Positions 1 through 8,212 are shown, numbered from the stretch's first letter. The stretch is DNA of 37,825 bases from Promethearchaeia archaeon (GCA_029856155.1 JAHQWL010000081.1:71812-109636), one strand, 5' to 3'. Numbers and translations are program-made. The notes: a model not told the origin generated them from the letters alone.

Positions 1-818
1 ATTTAGTTAAAGAAGGTATTATCGAAGAATTTATTTGGGACCATTTTGGTTGGAAGAAAGCGGAGTTATTATATTATGGAAGACTCAATTTTGCTGATAT
101 GAAATTAAGTAAAACTGAATCGAGAAATAATATTCAAGACGGAATCTATGAAGGATGGGAAGATCCAAGGACATGGAGTTTACAATCTCTCAAAAAACGT
201 GGAATAAGACCAGAAGCATTAAGAGAAACATTACTTGAACTTGGTATGTCTCAGTCAGGAATAACTTTTTCTGTAAATTGGTTATATTCAAAAAATCAAG
301 ATATTATAGATGAAATCTCCAACCGTTACTTTTATGTTGAAGATCCAGTTTCAATTACAGTCGATAACATTCCTGAAAATATATACATCGCGGAACCTCT
401 ATTACATCCATCAGAGCCAAAAAAAGGAAAACGGAAAATAAATTGTATATCAAAAAATAACCAATTGAATTTATTGATTGCTTTATCTGATGGGAAAAAC
501 TTGGATAAGAATCAAATGGTCCGATTAAAAGATTTAATGAATATCGAAATTAAGTCTGTTGATTTGAATAATAAAAAAATAAGTGCTTCTTATCAAAGTA
601 AGGCGTTGGATCGAGATTTTCCAATTATTCAATGGGTACCAAAAGATGAAAATATAAGTGTGTCAATTTTAAAACCCGATGGGACAATGTCAAAAGGGAA
701 TGGAGAAATAAATCTTTTAAAAATACCCATGAACCAAACGATTCAATTCGAACGTTATGGATTTGTCAATCCCATAAATCTTGAAAACAACCATCTTTTC
801 TGTTATTTTACTCATTAA
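1..818 (+). CDS. gltX: Glutamyl-tRNA synthetase, archaeal type, C-terminal part (5'-truncated by window edge)
   Basis: Charges tRNA-Glu with glutamate in the cytosol (class I synthetase; some archaeal forms also serve tRNA-Gln). The reading frame is open from base 3, so the gene begins outside the window. Just after the edge comes a YYGRLNFADMKLSKTES stretch, which holds the class I KMSKS-type signature as KLSKT. It is followed by GWEDPRTWSLQSLKKRGI, the anticodon-end helix typical of archaeal/eukaryotic GluRS-GlnRS. The remainder (about residues 100-270 of the visible part) is the beta-barrel anticodon-binding region. About the last 270 of an expected 550-580 residues are present. A T-rich stretch right after the stop could terminate transcription. 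The family is secure; whether it is discriminating for Glu cannot be told from this part. Confidence 0.93.
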   Translation, partial: LVKEGIIEEFIWDHFGWKKAELLYYGRLNFADMKLSKTESRNNIQDGIYEGWEDPRTWSLQSLKKRGIRPEALRETLLELGMSQSGITFSVNWLYSKNQDIIDEISNRYFYVEDPVSITVDNIPENIYIAEPLLHPSEPKKGKRKINCISKNNQLNLLIALSDGKNLDKNQMVRLKDLMNIEIKSVDLNNKKISASYQSKALDRDFPIIQWVPKDENISVSILKPDGTMSKGNGEINLLKIPMNQTIQFERYGFVNPINLENNHLFCYFTH

Positions 819-1009
819 ATCCTTTTTTTAAAAATTAAAGAAAAATATTTTCAATTACTATAAATCACTTGATTTAAAATCATACTTTAAAAAACACATC
901 AAAATATTATGATTTAATAGACTCAAAGGATAAAATTTTAATAATCGAGTAGCAATTTGTAATATGAAAGAATTTTTATGATATAAAATTTGAGAGAACA
1001 CTTGTTTTT

Positions 1010-2926
1010 ATGGTTTCATTCTTTCCGTGCAAAAAGTGCGGTTCAGGACTTCCGGTGATCAAAGGATCAGCAGCCCAGTGTCCTTATTGTGGGGCAAGGA
1101 CGTTATATATGGAGTCATTATATTCCCTCAAATATTATTTAACTGAAATTCTAAACCTTGCGTTATTTAAAACTGAAAAAGCAGTCAAAAATTCGGAACT
1201 TGAGAGAAGAAAATCTTTAATTGACTCTTATTTTTATAGTCTTAATTCTGATTTTAATGAATATAGGCATTTAATTATTACTAAACTAGATAATATAGAC
1301 ATTAACACTATAAAATTATTCAATTCAATACGCTCTGCAGGCAATTTTGGGATAATTATTGAGGAATTTTTAATACCCCATATAAAAGATAATAAAATCA
1401 AAAGAAAGTATGAAGAATTCAGAGATCTCTCATATATTATTAATAAATCATTATTAGGATTATATTATAGTTATTTGGCAAAGAATTCCTTATATCTTGA
1501 AAAATGTGCCAACTACTACCAATTTGCTGAGATAAATTATCAGAATATAGTAGATTATTGTAATATCATAAACCTAGAAAATAACAGATTTAAAATCTAT
1601 GCGAAAAAAGATATCTATATAATTCTTTCTGAATTTGCTGCAATATTGAGAGGGATTCTAAATAGAAATCCAAAATATTATTCTGACAAGTTAGAAGATT
1701 TGCTTGAGAAATTAATTAAAATCAAAGCAGATGATTTTCAGAAATTCAATTTGTATACACAAATAGAAAATATCTATCAATTGGAGCGTAATACAAGCGT
1801 AGTATTAGAAAAAGTAAAAATTGATTGTCCACTGTTATCTACAGATACTTTAGAAGAAAATATAATATTCAATAAAGAAGAAAATCTTGAGAAACTAAAT
1901 AGTGTTGGTAATTGGATAAAAAATGTATCTGAAAGATATCAAAAATATCAAAGAAGCCTACTAAAATTACATTCTGGTAAATTAATTAAATATTTAGAAT
2001 CTTACCGTGCAGAATTCATTAATTATAAGAATAAAAATGTTACTAAATTAAATAACTTATTAGAAGCTATGATAACAAAGGCTTTTGATGCCTATAACTC
2101 TGAAGCTGTTGAAGTATTAAATTCTTTAAGTGATTTTTTACAAGATGATAAATTGAATGGGAAAATTTTTGAGAAATTTGAAATTGAACATAAAGACTTA
2201 ATCCATTTAGATGAGCTCTTAAAAAATTTTATCAAGGAGATTTTCGAGAAACCTTTACCTCAAAATCTTGAATCCGAATATTACAAGAAATTAATTTCTT
2301 TTATATTTGTTAAACATTCAGAATTTGACAAATACATCTTAAAATATATTAATCGTATGCTTCAAAGTTTTGAAGAATCGAGGAGTAAACAAGTTCTTTC
2401 TTTAGAAGAACAAAAGAATCAATTTATATTAAATCTAAAACCTAATCTTCAAAAACTCATTAATTTAAGTTTTGATTTAACCGAAAAAATCTTACCATAC
2501 CCTATTTTCATAGATATCAAAATACAAAATAAAAAATTAAAGTTAAATCATCCAGAAATTATCACAATTATAGTCGAGAATCCTAACTTGACTGAAATAA
2601 AGGATATAAAGATTTACTTTTTTATGTCTGATTCATTTGAATCCAAGTTAGAATATACAAACATTAAAAGGTTAAAAGCTAATGAAATGACAAAAATAAA
2701 AACTAAAATTATCCCGAAAAAAGTAGGAAACTTTCTTTATATGGTTATGGCTGAATACCAGCATAGCAATAAAACATTTTGGATGCCATCAATAAAGCTA
2801 GAATTATTAGTTGATAAAAGCGAAGAGACCGTTAAATACAATTACTATAATTTGACAGATCCTGATATTTACCATAATGATATTGAAACCAACATGATTT
2901 TTAAGCATATAAGAAGTCAAATTTAA
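1010..2926 (+). CDS. Zinc-ribbon / long helical / C-terminal beta-sandwich protein, function unknown
   Basis: I do not recognise a named family for this 638-residue protein. Residues 7-28 form a zinc ribbon with two CxxC knuckles (CKKC and CPYC). Residues of about 35-490 are almost entirely charged helix with little glycine or proline, compatible with a helical bundle or coiled coil. From about residue 500 a beta-sandwich follows: IIVENPNLTEIKDIKIYF and later VGNFLYMVMAEYQHSNKTFW resemble CARDB/adaptin-ear-like Ig folds. There is no signal peptide or membrane segment, so it is probably cytosolic. It lies 87 nt upstream of another zinc-ribbon gene on the same strand. A TATA-like stretch (gatataaaat, about 977-986) lies about 30 nt upstream of the ATG, suggesting a leaderless mRNA. 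The domain limits are my reading of sequence patterns. Confidence 0.75.
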   Translation: MVSFFPCKKCGSGLPVIKGSAAQCPYCGARTLYMESLYSLKYYLTEILNLALFKTEKAVKNSELERRKSLIDSYFYSLNSDFNEYRHLIITKLDNIDINTIKLFNSIRSAGNFGIIIEEFLIPHIKDNKIKRKYEEFRDLSYIINKSLLGLYYSYLAKNSLYLEKCANYYQFAEINYQNIVDYCNIINLENNRFKIYAKKDIYIILSEFAAILRGILNRNPKYYSDKLEDLLEKLIKIKADDFQKFNLYTQIENIYQLERNTSVVLEKVKIDCPLLSTDTLEENIIFNKEENLEKLNSVGNWIKNVSERYQKYQRSLLKLHSGKLIKYLESYRAEFINYKNKNVTKLNNLLEAMITKAFDAYNSEAVEVLNSLSDFLQDDKLNGKIFEKFEIEHKDLIHLDELLKNFIKEIFEKPLPQNLESEYYKKLISFIFVKHSEFDKYILKYINRMLQSFEESRSKQVLSLEEQKNQFILNLKPNLQKLINLSFDLTEKILPYPIFIDIKIQNKKLKLNHPEIITIIVENPNLTEIKDIKIYFFMSDSFESKLEYTNIKRLKANEMTKIKTKIIPKKVGNFLYMVMAEYQHSNKTFWMPSIKLELLVDKSEETVKYNYYNLTDPDIYHNDIETNMIFKHIRSQI

Positions 2927-3012
2927 ACACTTAATCCATAAATTTATTTGTATGAATTTCTAATTAGAAAAGTAAAGCTTTTAGTAATTTAAAATCTTTT
3001 TGTAGTTTAATC

Positions 3013-4155
3013 ATGGACGATAAAGAAGTTCAAGATCTTAATCTTCATAATGAACAAGAAACAAGTAGATCTAAAGAAGGAATCGAATTAAATGATACTA
3101 GTTGGTTATTTTGCCCCGTTTGTGGGAAAAAAATTCCAAAAATTCATAAACTTAAATTCTGTATGAGTTGTGGAATTAATCTTGACTACCTTAAGGAACA
3201 TAGAACTTTGCAGCAAGAAAATGTAATTAATCCTTATATAAAACCTTTAAAATATCCTCAACCTTACACTCCTCCAATTTCTTATGGACCTAAGAAAATT
3301 TCGGATGATGAAATAATTGATACGAAAAATCATGAATTATGGGGTACTACCACTTCTATTGGAGTACCTTTAGGTGCCTTTCTTTTAATGAATTTTTTAA
3401 CTGCGGGGATTTTAGTTATAATTATTTATGCTTCTTTTGATTTGGAATTATTATATGAGATCCTCTTAAATCCGTATTTTTTAATAATTAGTTCCTTCTT
3501 TGAATTAATATTTATAATAGTTCCAGTTGTATATGTGGCTAATTATCTACAAAATCCAACTTTGGAAAATAGATTAGGACTATTGGGTTTTACTACAAGG
3601 GGATTTGAAAAAAAAGGAGTATTAAAAGAGATATTAATAGGATTGGGATTTGCTGTAATCGGGGTTTTATTAGTTGGATTAGTATCTTTTTTAACTGAAA
3701 TCGCTCTCGAGACACTCTTTGGGGTTGAAATAGTAAGTGATCTTGGTAGTGGTACTGGTGATGTTGAATCTATCATTTATTCCGCAGATATTCTAAGTTT
3801 AATTCTCTTATCTATTGTTATGATTTTAATAATTGGAACATCTGAGGAAATATTGTTTAGAGGATTCATGCAAAAGGGGTTAATGCGGAGCTTAGGAAAT
3901 AAATGGGGGATTTTAATTACAGCATTTATTTTTGCTATGATTCATGTAATAGGCGTAATTTTGTTAGTGCTAGATAGTCCATTAATCCTGCTAATTTCCT
4001 TTCTCTTATCTTTTATTCCTTATTTTGCCATTTCCCTTTTAATAGGATTTATTTATTATTGGAGAAATGAAAATTTACTCGCAGTTATTATAACTCATGG
4101 TGTATATGATGCACTTACTATCATTTTAGCTTTCTTTTTTTATAATATATTTTAG
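3013..4155 (+). CDS. Zinc-ribbon CPBP-family (Rce1/Abi-like) membrane protease
   Basis: CPBP family proteins are intramembrane glutamate metalloproteases related to Rce1, which trims prenylated CAAX proteins. A cytosolic N-terminal zinc ribbon (FCPVCGKK ... FCMSCG, about residues 33-55) is followed by a proline-rich linker and, from residue 110, roughly eight hydrophobic helices. The three CPBP motifs are present: EEILFR with the Glu pair at about 278-279 and Arg at 283, FAMIH with His near 311, and the last ITHGVYDAL with His near 362. The enzyme is therefore predicted active, in the cytoplasmic membrane. The 380-residue length is longer than minimal CPBP proteins because of the zinc ribbon. 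The mtxX-like gene starts 21 nt downstream, so the two may be co-transcribed. The substrate is unknown; other family members act in bacteriocin immunity or protein anchoring. Confidence 0.85.
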   Translation: MDDKEVQDLNLHNEQETSRSKEGIELNDTSWLFCPVCGKKIPKIHKLKFCMSCGINLDYLKEHRTLQQENVINPYIKPLKYPQPYTPPISYGPKKISDDEIIDTKNHELWGTTTSIGVPLGAFLLMNFLTAGILVIIIYASFDLELLYEILLNPYFLIISSFFELIFIIVPVVYVANYLQNPTLENRLGLLGFTTRGFEKKGVLKEILIGLGFAVIGVLLVGLVSFLTEIALETLFGVEIVSDLGSGTGDVESIIYSADILSLILLSIVMILIIGTSEEILFRGFMQKGLMRSLGNKWGILITAFIFAMIHVIGVILLVLDSPLILLISFLLSFIPYFAISLLIGFIYYWRNENLLAVIITHGVYDALTIILAFFFYNIF

Positions 4156-4176
4156 AGATGATATTCTAACCCAAAC

Positions 4177-5034
4177 ATGATATTTCAAAAATTTGAAGCA
4201 GGAGCAAAAAAAAAAAGTAGCATTATCGGTATAGGATTAGGGGCTTCTGAATATCATAACCAAAAAATCTTACAAGTAAGCCTAAATTTTTTACAAGAGT
4301 ATAATTCAGAAGTTTCTTTTATTGGAAAAAAAAAAAATTTAAATAAACTTCTTGAACAAAATCCAGATTTAATTAACAATTCAAGAGTGAGCTTTATTGA
4401 AAGTGAGGATCCTGAAAATTCTATTTTTGAATTTTTAAAAAATAAGTCTCTTCAATCTATTATAAGAGGTTCTTTAAGCTCAAGCAAATTCATCGAAAAT
4501 ATCAAAATTCATTTAAAGAGCGAAGATATTAATAGATTAGCATTACTGGAAACTTATAATGGTTATCAATTCTTTTACGGTCCAGTTGGTATTGATGAAT
4601 GTAATAACTTAGAAAATAAAATTATCTTCCTGGAATCAGCTATAAAAGAATTAGATAAACTTGATATCAATCCTAAAATAAGCATTTTAAGCGGAGGCAG
4701 AATAGGTGATATTGGAAGAGATGCCAAGGTTGATCAAACAATACAGGAAGCAGAGAAAATTGTAGAATTTGTAAACGAAAACTATCCAAATATTATAATA
4801 TCTCACGATGAAATATTGATAGAAAAAGCAATTGAAAAAAAATCTAATTTAATTATAGCTCCTAATGGTATTTCTGGAAACTTAATTTATCGTACATTGG
4901 TTCATTTAGGCGGAGGTAAAGCATATGGTGCTATTTATATGGGTATAGAGCCTACGATTATTGACACATCTAGAGTTGGCAACTACTCTGAAATTTATGG
5001 TGCGTTAATAATAGCTGTTGCTTTATCGAAATAA
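4177..5034 (+). CDS. mtxX: MtxX-like protein (methanogenesis marker protein 4 family)
   Basis: The 285-residue protein carries the segments I associate with MtxX/Mmp4, a phosphotransacetylase-fold family first noted beside methyltransferase genes of methanogens. These are IIRGSLSSSKFI (about 99-110), FFYGPVGIDE, ILSGGRIGDIGRDAKVDQTI, the IIAPNGISGNLIYRTLVHLGGG stretch read in part, and DTSRVGNYSEIYGA near the C-terminus. The glycine-rich loops fit a nucleotide- or phosphate-binding Rossmann-like fold. No signal peptide or membrane segment is seen, so it is cytosolic. It follows the CPBP protease by 21 nt and converges on the aldo/keto reductase gene with a 51-nt gap. The biochemical role of the family is not established, so no reaction is assigned. 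Family assignment is from recalled motifs and fairly firm. Confidence 0.75.
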   Translation: MIFQKFEAGAKKKSSIIGIGLGASEYHNQKILQVSLNFLQEYNSEVSFIGKKKNLNKLLEQNPDLINNSRVSFIESEDPENSIFEFLKNKSLQSIIRGSLSSSKFIENIKIHLKSEDINRLALLETYNGYQFFYGPVGIDECNNLENKIIFLESAIKELDKLDINPKISILSGGRIGDIGRDAKVDQTIQEAEKIVEFVNENYPNIIISHDEILIEKAIEKKSNLIIAPNGISGNLIYRTLVHLGGGKAYGAIYMGIEPTIIDTSRVGNYSEIYGALIIAVALSK

Positions 5035-5085
5035 TCTAGTAATTTATTGATTTAATAAGGTAAACTTTTCACATTACCAATATAC

Positions 5086-5961
5086 TTAGTAAACATTTTT
5101 AAAATCCTTAACTAAATTTGAAAAATCCTTTTCTTCATCTGAAGCGTTTAGAAAGGCAAGATTTTCTTTTAATTCTTGAGTATTTTTTACTCCGGGTATA
5201 GTAGTTGAGACACCAGTTTGAGAAAGGGTATAATTTAAGCATTTAATAGGAGTAATCTCCCTAGGAATCTTTTTTTTTAAATTAAACCCTCCAGATTGAT
5301 ATTTTGCTATATAAACAGTTCGGTTAGTTTGTAATAATTTTCCTCCAGCAAATGGTTTAATAGCTACAAGACCTATGCCTTCTTTTTTACATGTTTTTAA
5401 AAAATTTTCTCTCCCAGGGATGCTATCATTTACAATATTAACTTGATTCATTATTATATCAAAATTACCACTTTTAACAGCTTTTTGACCTATTGAAATA
5501 CTATGAGTGCTTAACCCTATAAATTTTGCTTGACCTTCTTCCTTTAATTTTTTCGCAAGGTCTAATAATCCTCCTGGGGCTAATATTGATTCATATTCTT
5601 TTTCTTTAACAAATTGTATATTAACAATATCAATATAGCCTTTACCAAATTTTTCAATTGTATTGATAATAGTCTGTTCACATTCTTTAACATTGCGGGA
5701 TCTTCTAACTTTTCCATCTTGATCTATTGATCCTAAGTGGCAAGTAAGGATTATATCATCTCTATGGGTTTCAATCGTAGCACTAATATTCTCAACATAC
5801 TTAGATACATTAAAAACAATATCAAAATAATTAATTCCATTCTTAATGGCTTCAGAGATCACTGAACTAACTGTTTCCTTAGGCTGGCTGAATAGATATT
5901 CAGTTCCTAAGCCGATTTCACTAACTTTTAAACCTGTTCTTCCTAATATTCGGAATTTCAT
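5086..5961 (-). CDS. Aldo/keto reductase-family protein with altered catalytic tetrad
   Basis: The N-terminus MKFRILGRTGLKVSEIGLGT is the classic first strand of aldo/keto reductases, and GLSTHSI, IMNQVNIVN and LVAIKPFAGGKLL are later barrel strands. The expected role is NAD(P)H-dependent carbonyl reduction in the cytosol. Of the usual Asp-Tyr-Lys-His tetrad, the Asp is present (NYFDI). The Lys position reads His (ILTCHLGS), a variant I recall from the COG1453-like subfamily, and the barrel His position reads Gln (YIDIVNIQFV). The Fe-S cluster extension common in COG1453 members is absent at 291 residues. Activity as a reductase is therefore uncertain. The gene faces mtxX tail to tail and is 28 nt downstream of a small membrane-protein gene on the same strand. 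The ATG start gives the normal family N-terminus. Confidence 0.85.
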   Translation of the reverse strand: MKFRILGRTGLKVSEIGLGTEYLFSQPKETVSSVISEAIKNGINYFDIVFNVSKYVENISATIETHRDDIILTCHLGSIDQDGKVRRSRNVKECEQTIINTIEKFGKGYIDIVNIQFVKEKEYESILAPGGLLDLAKKLKEEGQAKFIGLSTHSISIGQKAVKSGNFDIIMNQVNIVNDSIPGRENFLKTCKKEGIGLVAIKPFAGGKLLQTNRTVYIAKYQSGGFNLKKKIPREITPIKCLNYTLSQTGVSTTIPGVKNTQELKENLAFLNASDEEKDFSNLVKDFKNVY

Positions 5962-5989
5962 AAAAAAATAAGAAAAAAGTAATTAAAAA

Positions 5990-6292
5990 TTAAGTAATAA
6001 TCCCAAGAGCTGCCGCGAGAAGTACAATTATTCCACCAATCCAACTTCCAAATACTAATATTAAAATCCCTATAACTACAAGGATTGCTGGAGTATAATG
6101 TATTGGTTTTACTCCTAATAAAATAGTAATAATAGCAAGAACCACCGCAATAATCTCAGTGTATATACCAAAACTCCACACTTCCAGAAACCCAATCATA
6201 TGTATTATTGTTTCTATTAGTGCAACAATTCCCCCAATTATTGCTACAGTGCACATAACTTTATCTGATTTTTGTAACTCACTCCATGGCAC
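5990..6292 (-). CDS. Small multi-pass membrane protein
   Basis: The 100-residue protein is nearly all hydrophobic, with about three to four membrane helices (roughly residues 13-32, 40-60 and 66-98) and glycine pairs typical of helix packing (VFGSWIGGIIVLLAAALGI). I do not recognise a family. The start is a GTG; the ATG overlapping the first codons is out of frame. It ends 28 nt before the aldo/keto-reductase gene on the same strand and could share its transcript, though nothing links the functions. The lack of charged residues inside the helices argues against a transporter pore of its own. A structural or partner membrane subunit is possible but not demonstrable. Confidence 0.6.
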   Translation of the reverse strand: MPWSELQKSDKVMCTVAIIGGIVALIETIIHMIGFLEVWSFGIYTEIIAVVLAIITILLGVKPIHYTPAILVVIGILILVFGSWIGGIIVLLAAALGIIT

Positions 6293-6425
6293 TTTTAAAT
6301 CACTTTTATTTTTTTATGTATTTTTGATCTAAAAAATAGATTGCATCTACTTATAAAGTTTAACAAAATAAATAAGGTTCAATTAATATACAAGATAAGG
6401 GTTTTTTATTTGTTATAAAAAGAAA

Positions 6426-6644
6426 TTAAGAATATTTTTCAATTATATAATTTTGTAGAGAACAAACATACTTTTCAAGATTTAGGCTTAAAATCCTCTG
6501 CTCAACTTCACGAAGATATGTGACATCTAAACTATTAAATAACTCTTTCAATCTGTTAACCGTATCAAATAATTTAACAATAATATTCCAATCATTTGCC
6601 CATTCATAATCTTGAATATCTTCTAATTGTATAATTTTTCTCAC
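6426..6644 (-). CDS. Small hypothetical protein (possible)
   Basis: A 72-residue ORF with a helical, amphipathic composition (IVKLFDTVNRLKELF, LREVEQRILSLNLEKYV) and no membrane segment or metal motif. The start codon is GTG and there is no convincing ribosome binding site other than an AAGGGTG run overlapping it. It stands alone between the small membrane-protein gene and a stretch with a tRNA-like fragment. The balanced amino-acid composition and the absence of a competing ORF favour a real gene, but the length is close to what chance gives in AT-rich DNA. No function is assigned. Confidence 0.35.
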   Translation of the reverse strand: MRKIIQLEDIQDYEWANDWNIIVKLFDTVNRLKELFNSLDVTYLREVEQRILSLNLEKYVCSLQNYIIEKYS

Positions 6645-6776
6645 CCTTTTTATTTAGACTTTATAATTTTTGAGTAAATCAAGATAATTCTTAATAAAAA
6701 ATGTTCAGATACTAACGGAAAAGTAATTTATAAAAGTTAGAAATTATTGAAAAGAAGTTTATAAGAATAATTAATT

Positions 6777-6811
6777 TGGGAAAGGGCAGATTTGAATTTT
6801 CGCAACACTAC
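6777..6811 (-). other. tRNA-3'-end-like fragment, related to the tRNA-Pro 3' part
   Basis: On the minus strand this 35-nt stretch matches the end of the tRNA-Pro gene some 430 bp away at about 27 of 35 positions. It has a T-loop TTCAAATC followed by CTTTCCC and a discriminator-like A. The similarity includes the segment that is intron in tRNA-Pro (TAGTGTTGCGAAAA here, TAGTCTTCCGAAAG there). I find no matching 5' half nearby: only a GAGAAAG upstream pairs imperfectly with CTTTCCC, and no D or anticodon arm is visible between. It may be a decayed tRNA copy, an attachment-site remnant or a tRNA half. The 296 nt between the genes at 6644 and 6941 hold nothing else I can name. Confidence 0.4.
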
Positions 6812-6940
6812 TAAAATCTTTTCGTCATCTTCACAAAATTCACGTACACCGGGCTTTCTCTTTTCTTTAAAAATTGAGTGATTTCGAGCTTTTCAATAAT
6901 AATTCTCTTTAAGACTTTTTTCTAATTATAACGCAAGATA

Positions 6941-7153
6941 TTAAATTTTTTTATTCGAAGTTCGGATAATTAAAATAATTAGAATCATAATGACAATGAA
7001 CCATTTTACTATATCTAAAAATGGGATAGTAATATATAAGAAACTAGCTAAGTCGAACATAACAATAAAAGCTAATATTATTAATAGAATACAATCTATA
7101 TTTGAACCAAAAGGTCTTTTTTCTCCTTCTTCCTTACTGGTAATATTAAACAC
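6941..7153 (-). CDS. Small two-helix membrane protein (possible)
   Basis: A 70-residue ORF with a short charged N-terminus (TSKEEGEKRPFG) and two hydrophobic helices (about residues 22-44 and 46-65), ending in RTSNKKI. The pattern of a polar head, two helices and a basic tail suggests a small integral membrane protein with both ends in the cytoplasm. The start is GTG inside TTAGGTGTTT. It lies just downstream of the tRNA-Pro gene on the same strand. I do not recognise a family. The region from here to the tRNA fragment could be remains of an element that used the tRNA as its target, but no integrase is visible. Confidence 0.4.
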   Translation of the reverse strand: MFNITSKEEGEKRPFGSNIDCILLIILAFIVMFDLASFLYITIPFLDIVKWFIVIMILIILIIRTSNKKI

Positions 7154-7244
7154 CTAATATTGAATAACCTTCAATTAAATTTAAGATTTTTTTAAATTCT
7201 ATCTCACTTATTTAATATATCTAAATATGCCCAAATTTCAACAA

Positions 7245-7349
7245 TGGGAGAGGAGGGATTTGAACTTTCGGAAGACTATCGATATGATTAGTCTTTCCCC
7301 GACCACTTGGCCCCCAGCCAAGTATCATACCAATCTAGACTACTCTCCC
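7245..7349 (-). tRNA. tRNA-Pro (anticodon GGG) with a noncanonical intron in the T arm
   Basis: Read on the minus strand, the acceptor arm GGGAGAG (7343-7349) pairs perfectly with CTCTCCC (7246-7252), followed by discriminator A at 7245 and no encoded CCA. The D region TAGTCTAGATTGGTATGAT is typical of tRNA-Pro. The anticodon stem CTTGG/CCAAG encloses the loop CTGGGGG, placing GGG at 7313-7315. The variable region TGGTC is followed by GGGG, then 31 extra nt, then G-TTCAAAT-CCCTC. Joining GGGG to G restores a fully paired T stem GGGGG/CCCTC with one G-U pair. The mature tRNA is 74 nt. A TATA-like CATAAAAG lies about 22 nt upstream. The intron sits between positions 52 and 53, not at the usual 37/38. 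Confidence 0.9.
7266..7296 (-). other. 31-nt tRNA intron with bulge-helix-bulge splice sites
   Basis: The intron folds on a 7-bp helix AAGACTA/TAGTCTT with a 10-nt loop. Outside it lies a 3-nt bulge GGA on the 5' strand, a 4-bp helix TCGG/CCGA, and a 3-nt bulge AAG on the 3' strand. This is the canonical bulge-helix-bulge recognised by the archaeal splicing endonuclease, which cuts after the second bulge base: GG|A and AA|G. Those cuts give exactly the exon ends required by the tRNA fold, so two independent lines agree. Confidence 0.88.
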
Positions 7350-7510
7350 ACTATAAAAAGTGTCTTTTATGCTATGTTATGAATAGTGAAAACTGGTAAT
7401 TAAATCTTTTTTGCATTAATTCTAAAATTTTAAACCAATAATTTTTAAATTATTTAGAGAGTTTTTATTCTTATCATTTCTATTTGAAACTTTATTTAAA
7501 TGGTAAATTC

Positions 7511-7807
7511 ATGAGGTCAAGAAAACCTTTTTTGATATTTTGGCCGCAATATTTTGACGTAAAGAGAAGTCGGAGTAATGGTAGAAGACTTCCCAGAAAA
7601 TTCGCAATAGAAAAAGTTAATTTAGAGGAAATCGTGAATGCTGCTAAAAATTTAGGTTATACTGCTGAAATTGAGAGAAATTATAGATATTCTAGGACGT
7701 GGTGGGACGATCCTGGTAGGATATTGGTAGATGCAAAAGGGAAGAAAAAGGCTAAAGTACTAATTGAAATTGCCAAAGAACTTAGAAAATCACATTCAAA
7801 AACTTAA
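7511..7807 (+). CDS. srp19: Signal recognition particle 19 kDa protein
   Basis: SRP19 binds the S domain of the 7S RNA and prepares it for SRP54 in co-translational targeting to the membrane. The hallmark segments are present: FWPQYFDVKRSRSNGRRLP near the N-terminus and RYSRTWWDDPGRILVD in the middle, with a basic C-terminus (KGKKKAKV, AKELRKSH). I chose the ATG at 7511, giving 98 residues and the usual distance from start to FWPQYF. The frame extends upstream only to a TTG at 7484. The gene ends 10 nt before hypA, so the two are probably co-transcribed. The identity is secure. Confidence 0.95.
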   Translation: MRSRKPFLIFWPQYFDVKRSRSNGRRLPRKFAIEKVNLEEIVNAAKNLGYTAEIERNYRYSRTWWDDPGRILVDAKGKKKAKVLIEIAKELRKSHSKT

Positions 7808-7817
7808 TTTATCAATT

Positions 7818-8189
7818 ATGCATGAATTTTCCTTTGCCTATAATATTTTTAAAGTCGCTGAAGCTACAGCAATTAAATATAATGCTAAAAAAATTACAGA
7901 AGTATTACTAGAAATCGGAGAATTAACACTTATAGTTCCTGAGCTACTTCAACGATCCTTTGAAATGGCTACCAAAGGATCAATAGCAGAAGGGGCAAAA
8001 TTGACTATTGCAATGACTCCAGGGAAAATTAAATGTCGAGAATGTAGTAAAACATCTGAAGTATCATTGACTCGTGAAGCACAATTGACTGGACTTCAGC
8101 TGTTTAAATGCTCAAATTGCGGCAGTAATAACACAGAAATCATTGAAGGAAAAAAAGCTAATGTGAAAAATATTAAAATTCAAGAATAA
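7818..8189 (+). CDS. hypA: Hydrogenase nickel incorporation protein HypA
   Basis: HypA delivers nickel, with HypB, to the large subunit of [NiFe] hydrogenases. The ATG at 7818 gives the family N-terminus MHEFSFAYNIF, whose His2-Glu3 are the nickel ligands; the longer frame from 7764 overlaps srp19 and would hide them. The zinc site has two pairs, CREC and CSNC, around residues 73-104. The 123-residue length is normal. It implies that the organism makes a [NiFe] hydrogenase, although no hydrogenase gene is in the window. It lies between srp19 and a Nudix gene on the same strand, an association that looks like plain operon packing. Cytosolic. Confidence 0.93.
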   Translation: MHEFSFAYNIFKVAEATAIKYNAKKITEVLLEIGELTLIVPELLQRSFEMATKGSIAEGAKLTIAMTPGKIKCRECSKTSEVSLTREAQLTGLQLFKCSNCGSNNTEIIEGKKANVKNIKIQE

Positions 8190-8212
8190 TTTTAATTAAG
8201 AATATTAGAAGT

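Noticed and set aside
6820..6890. Possible full tRNA gene upstream of the tRNA-3'-end-like fragment
   Set aside because: No D arm, anticodon arm or matching acceptor strand can be drawn; only one imperfect acceptor match was found.
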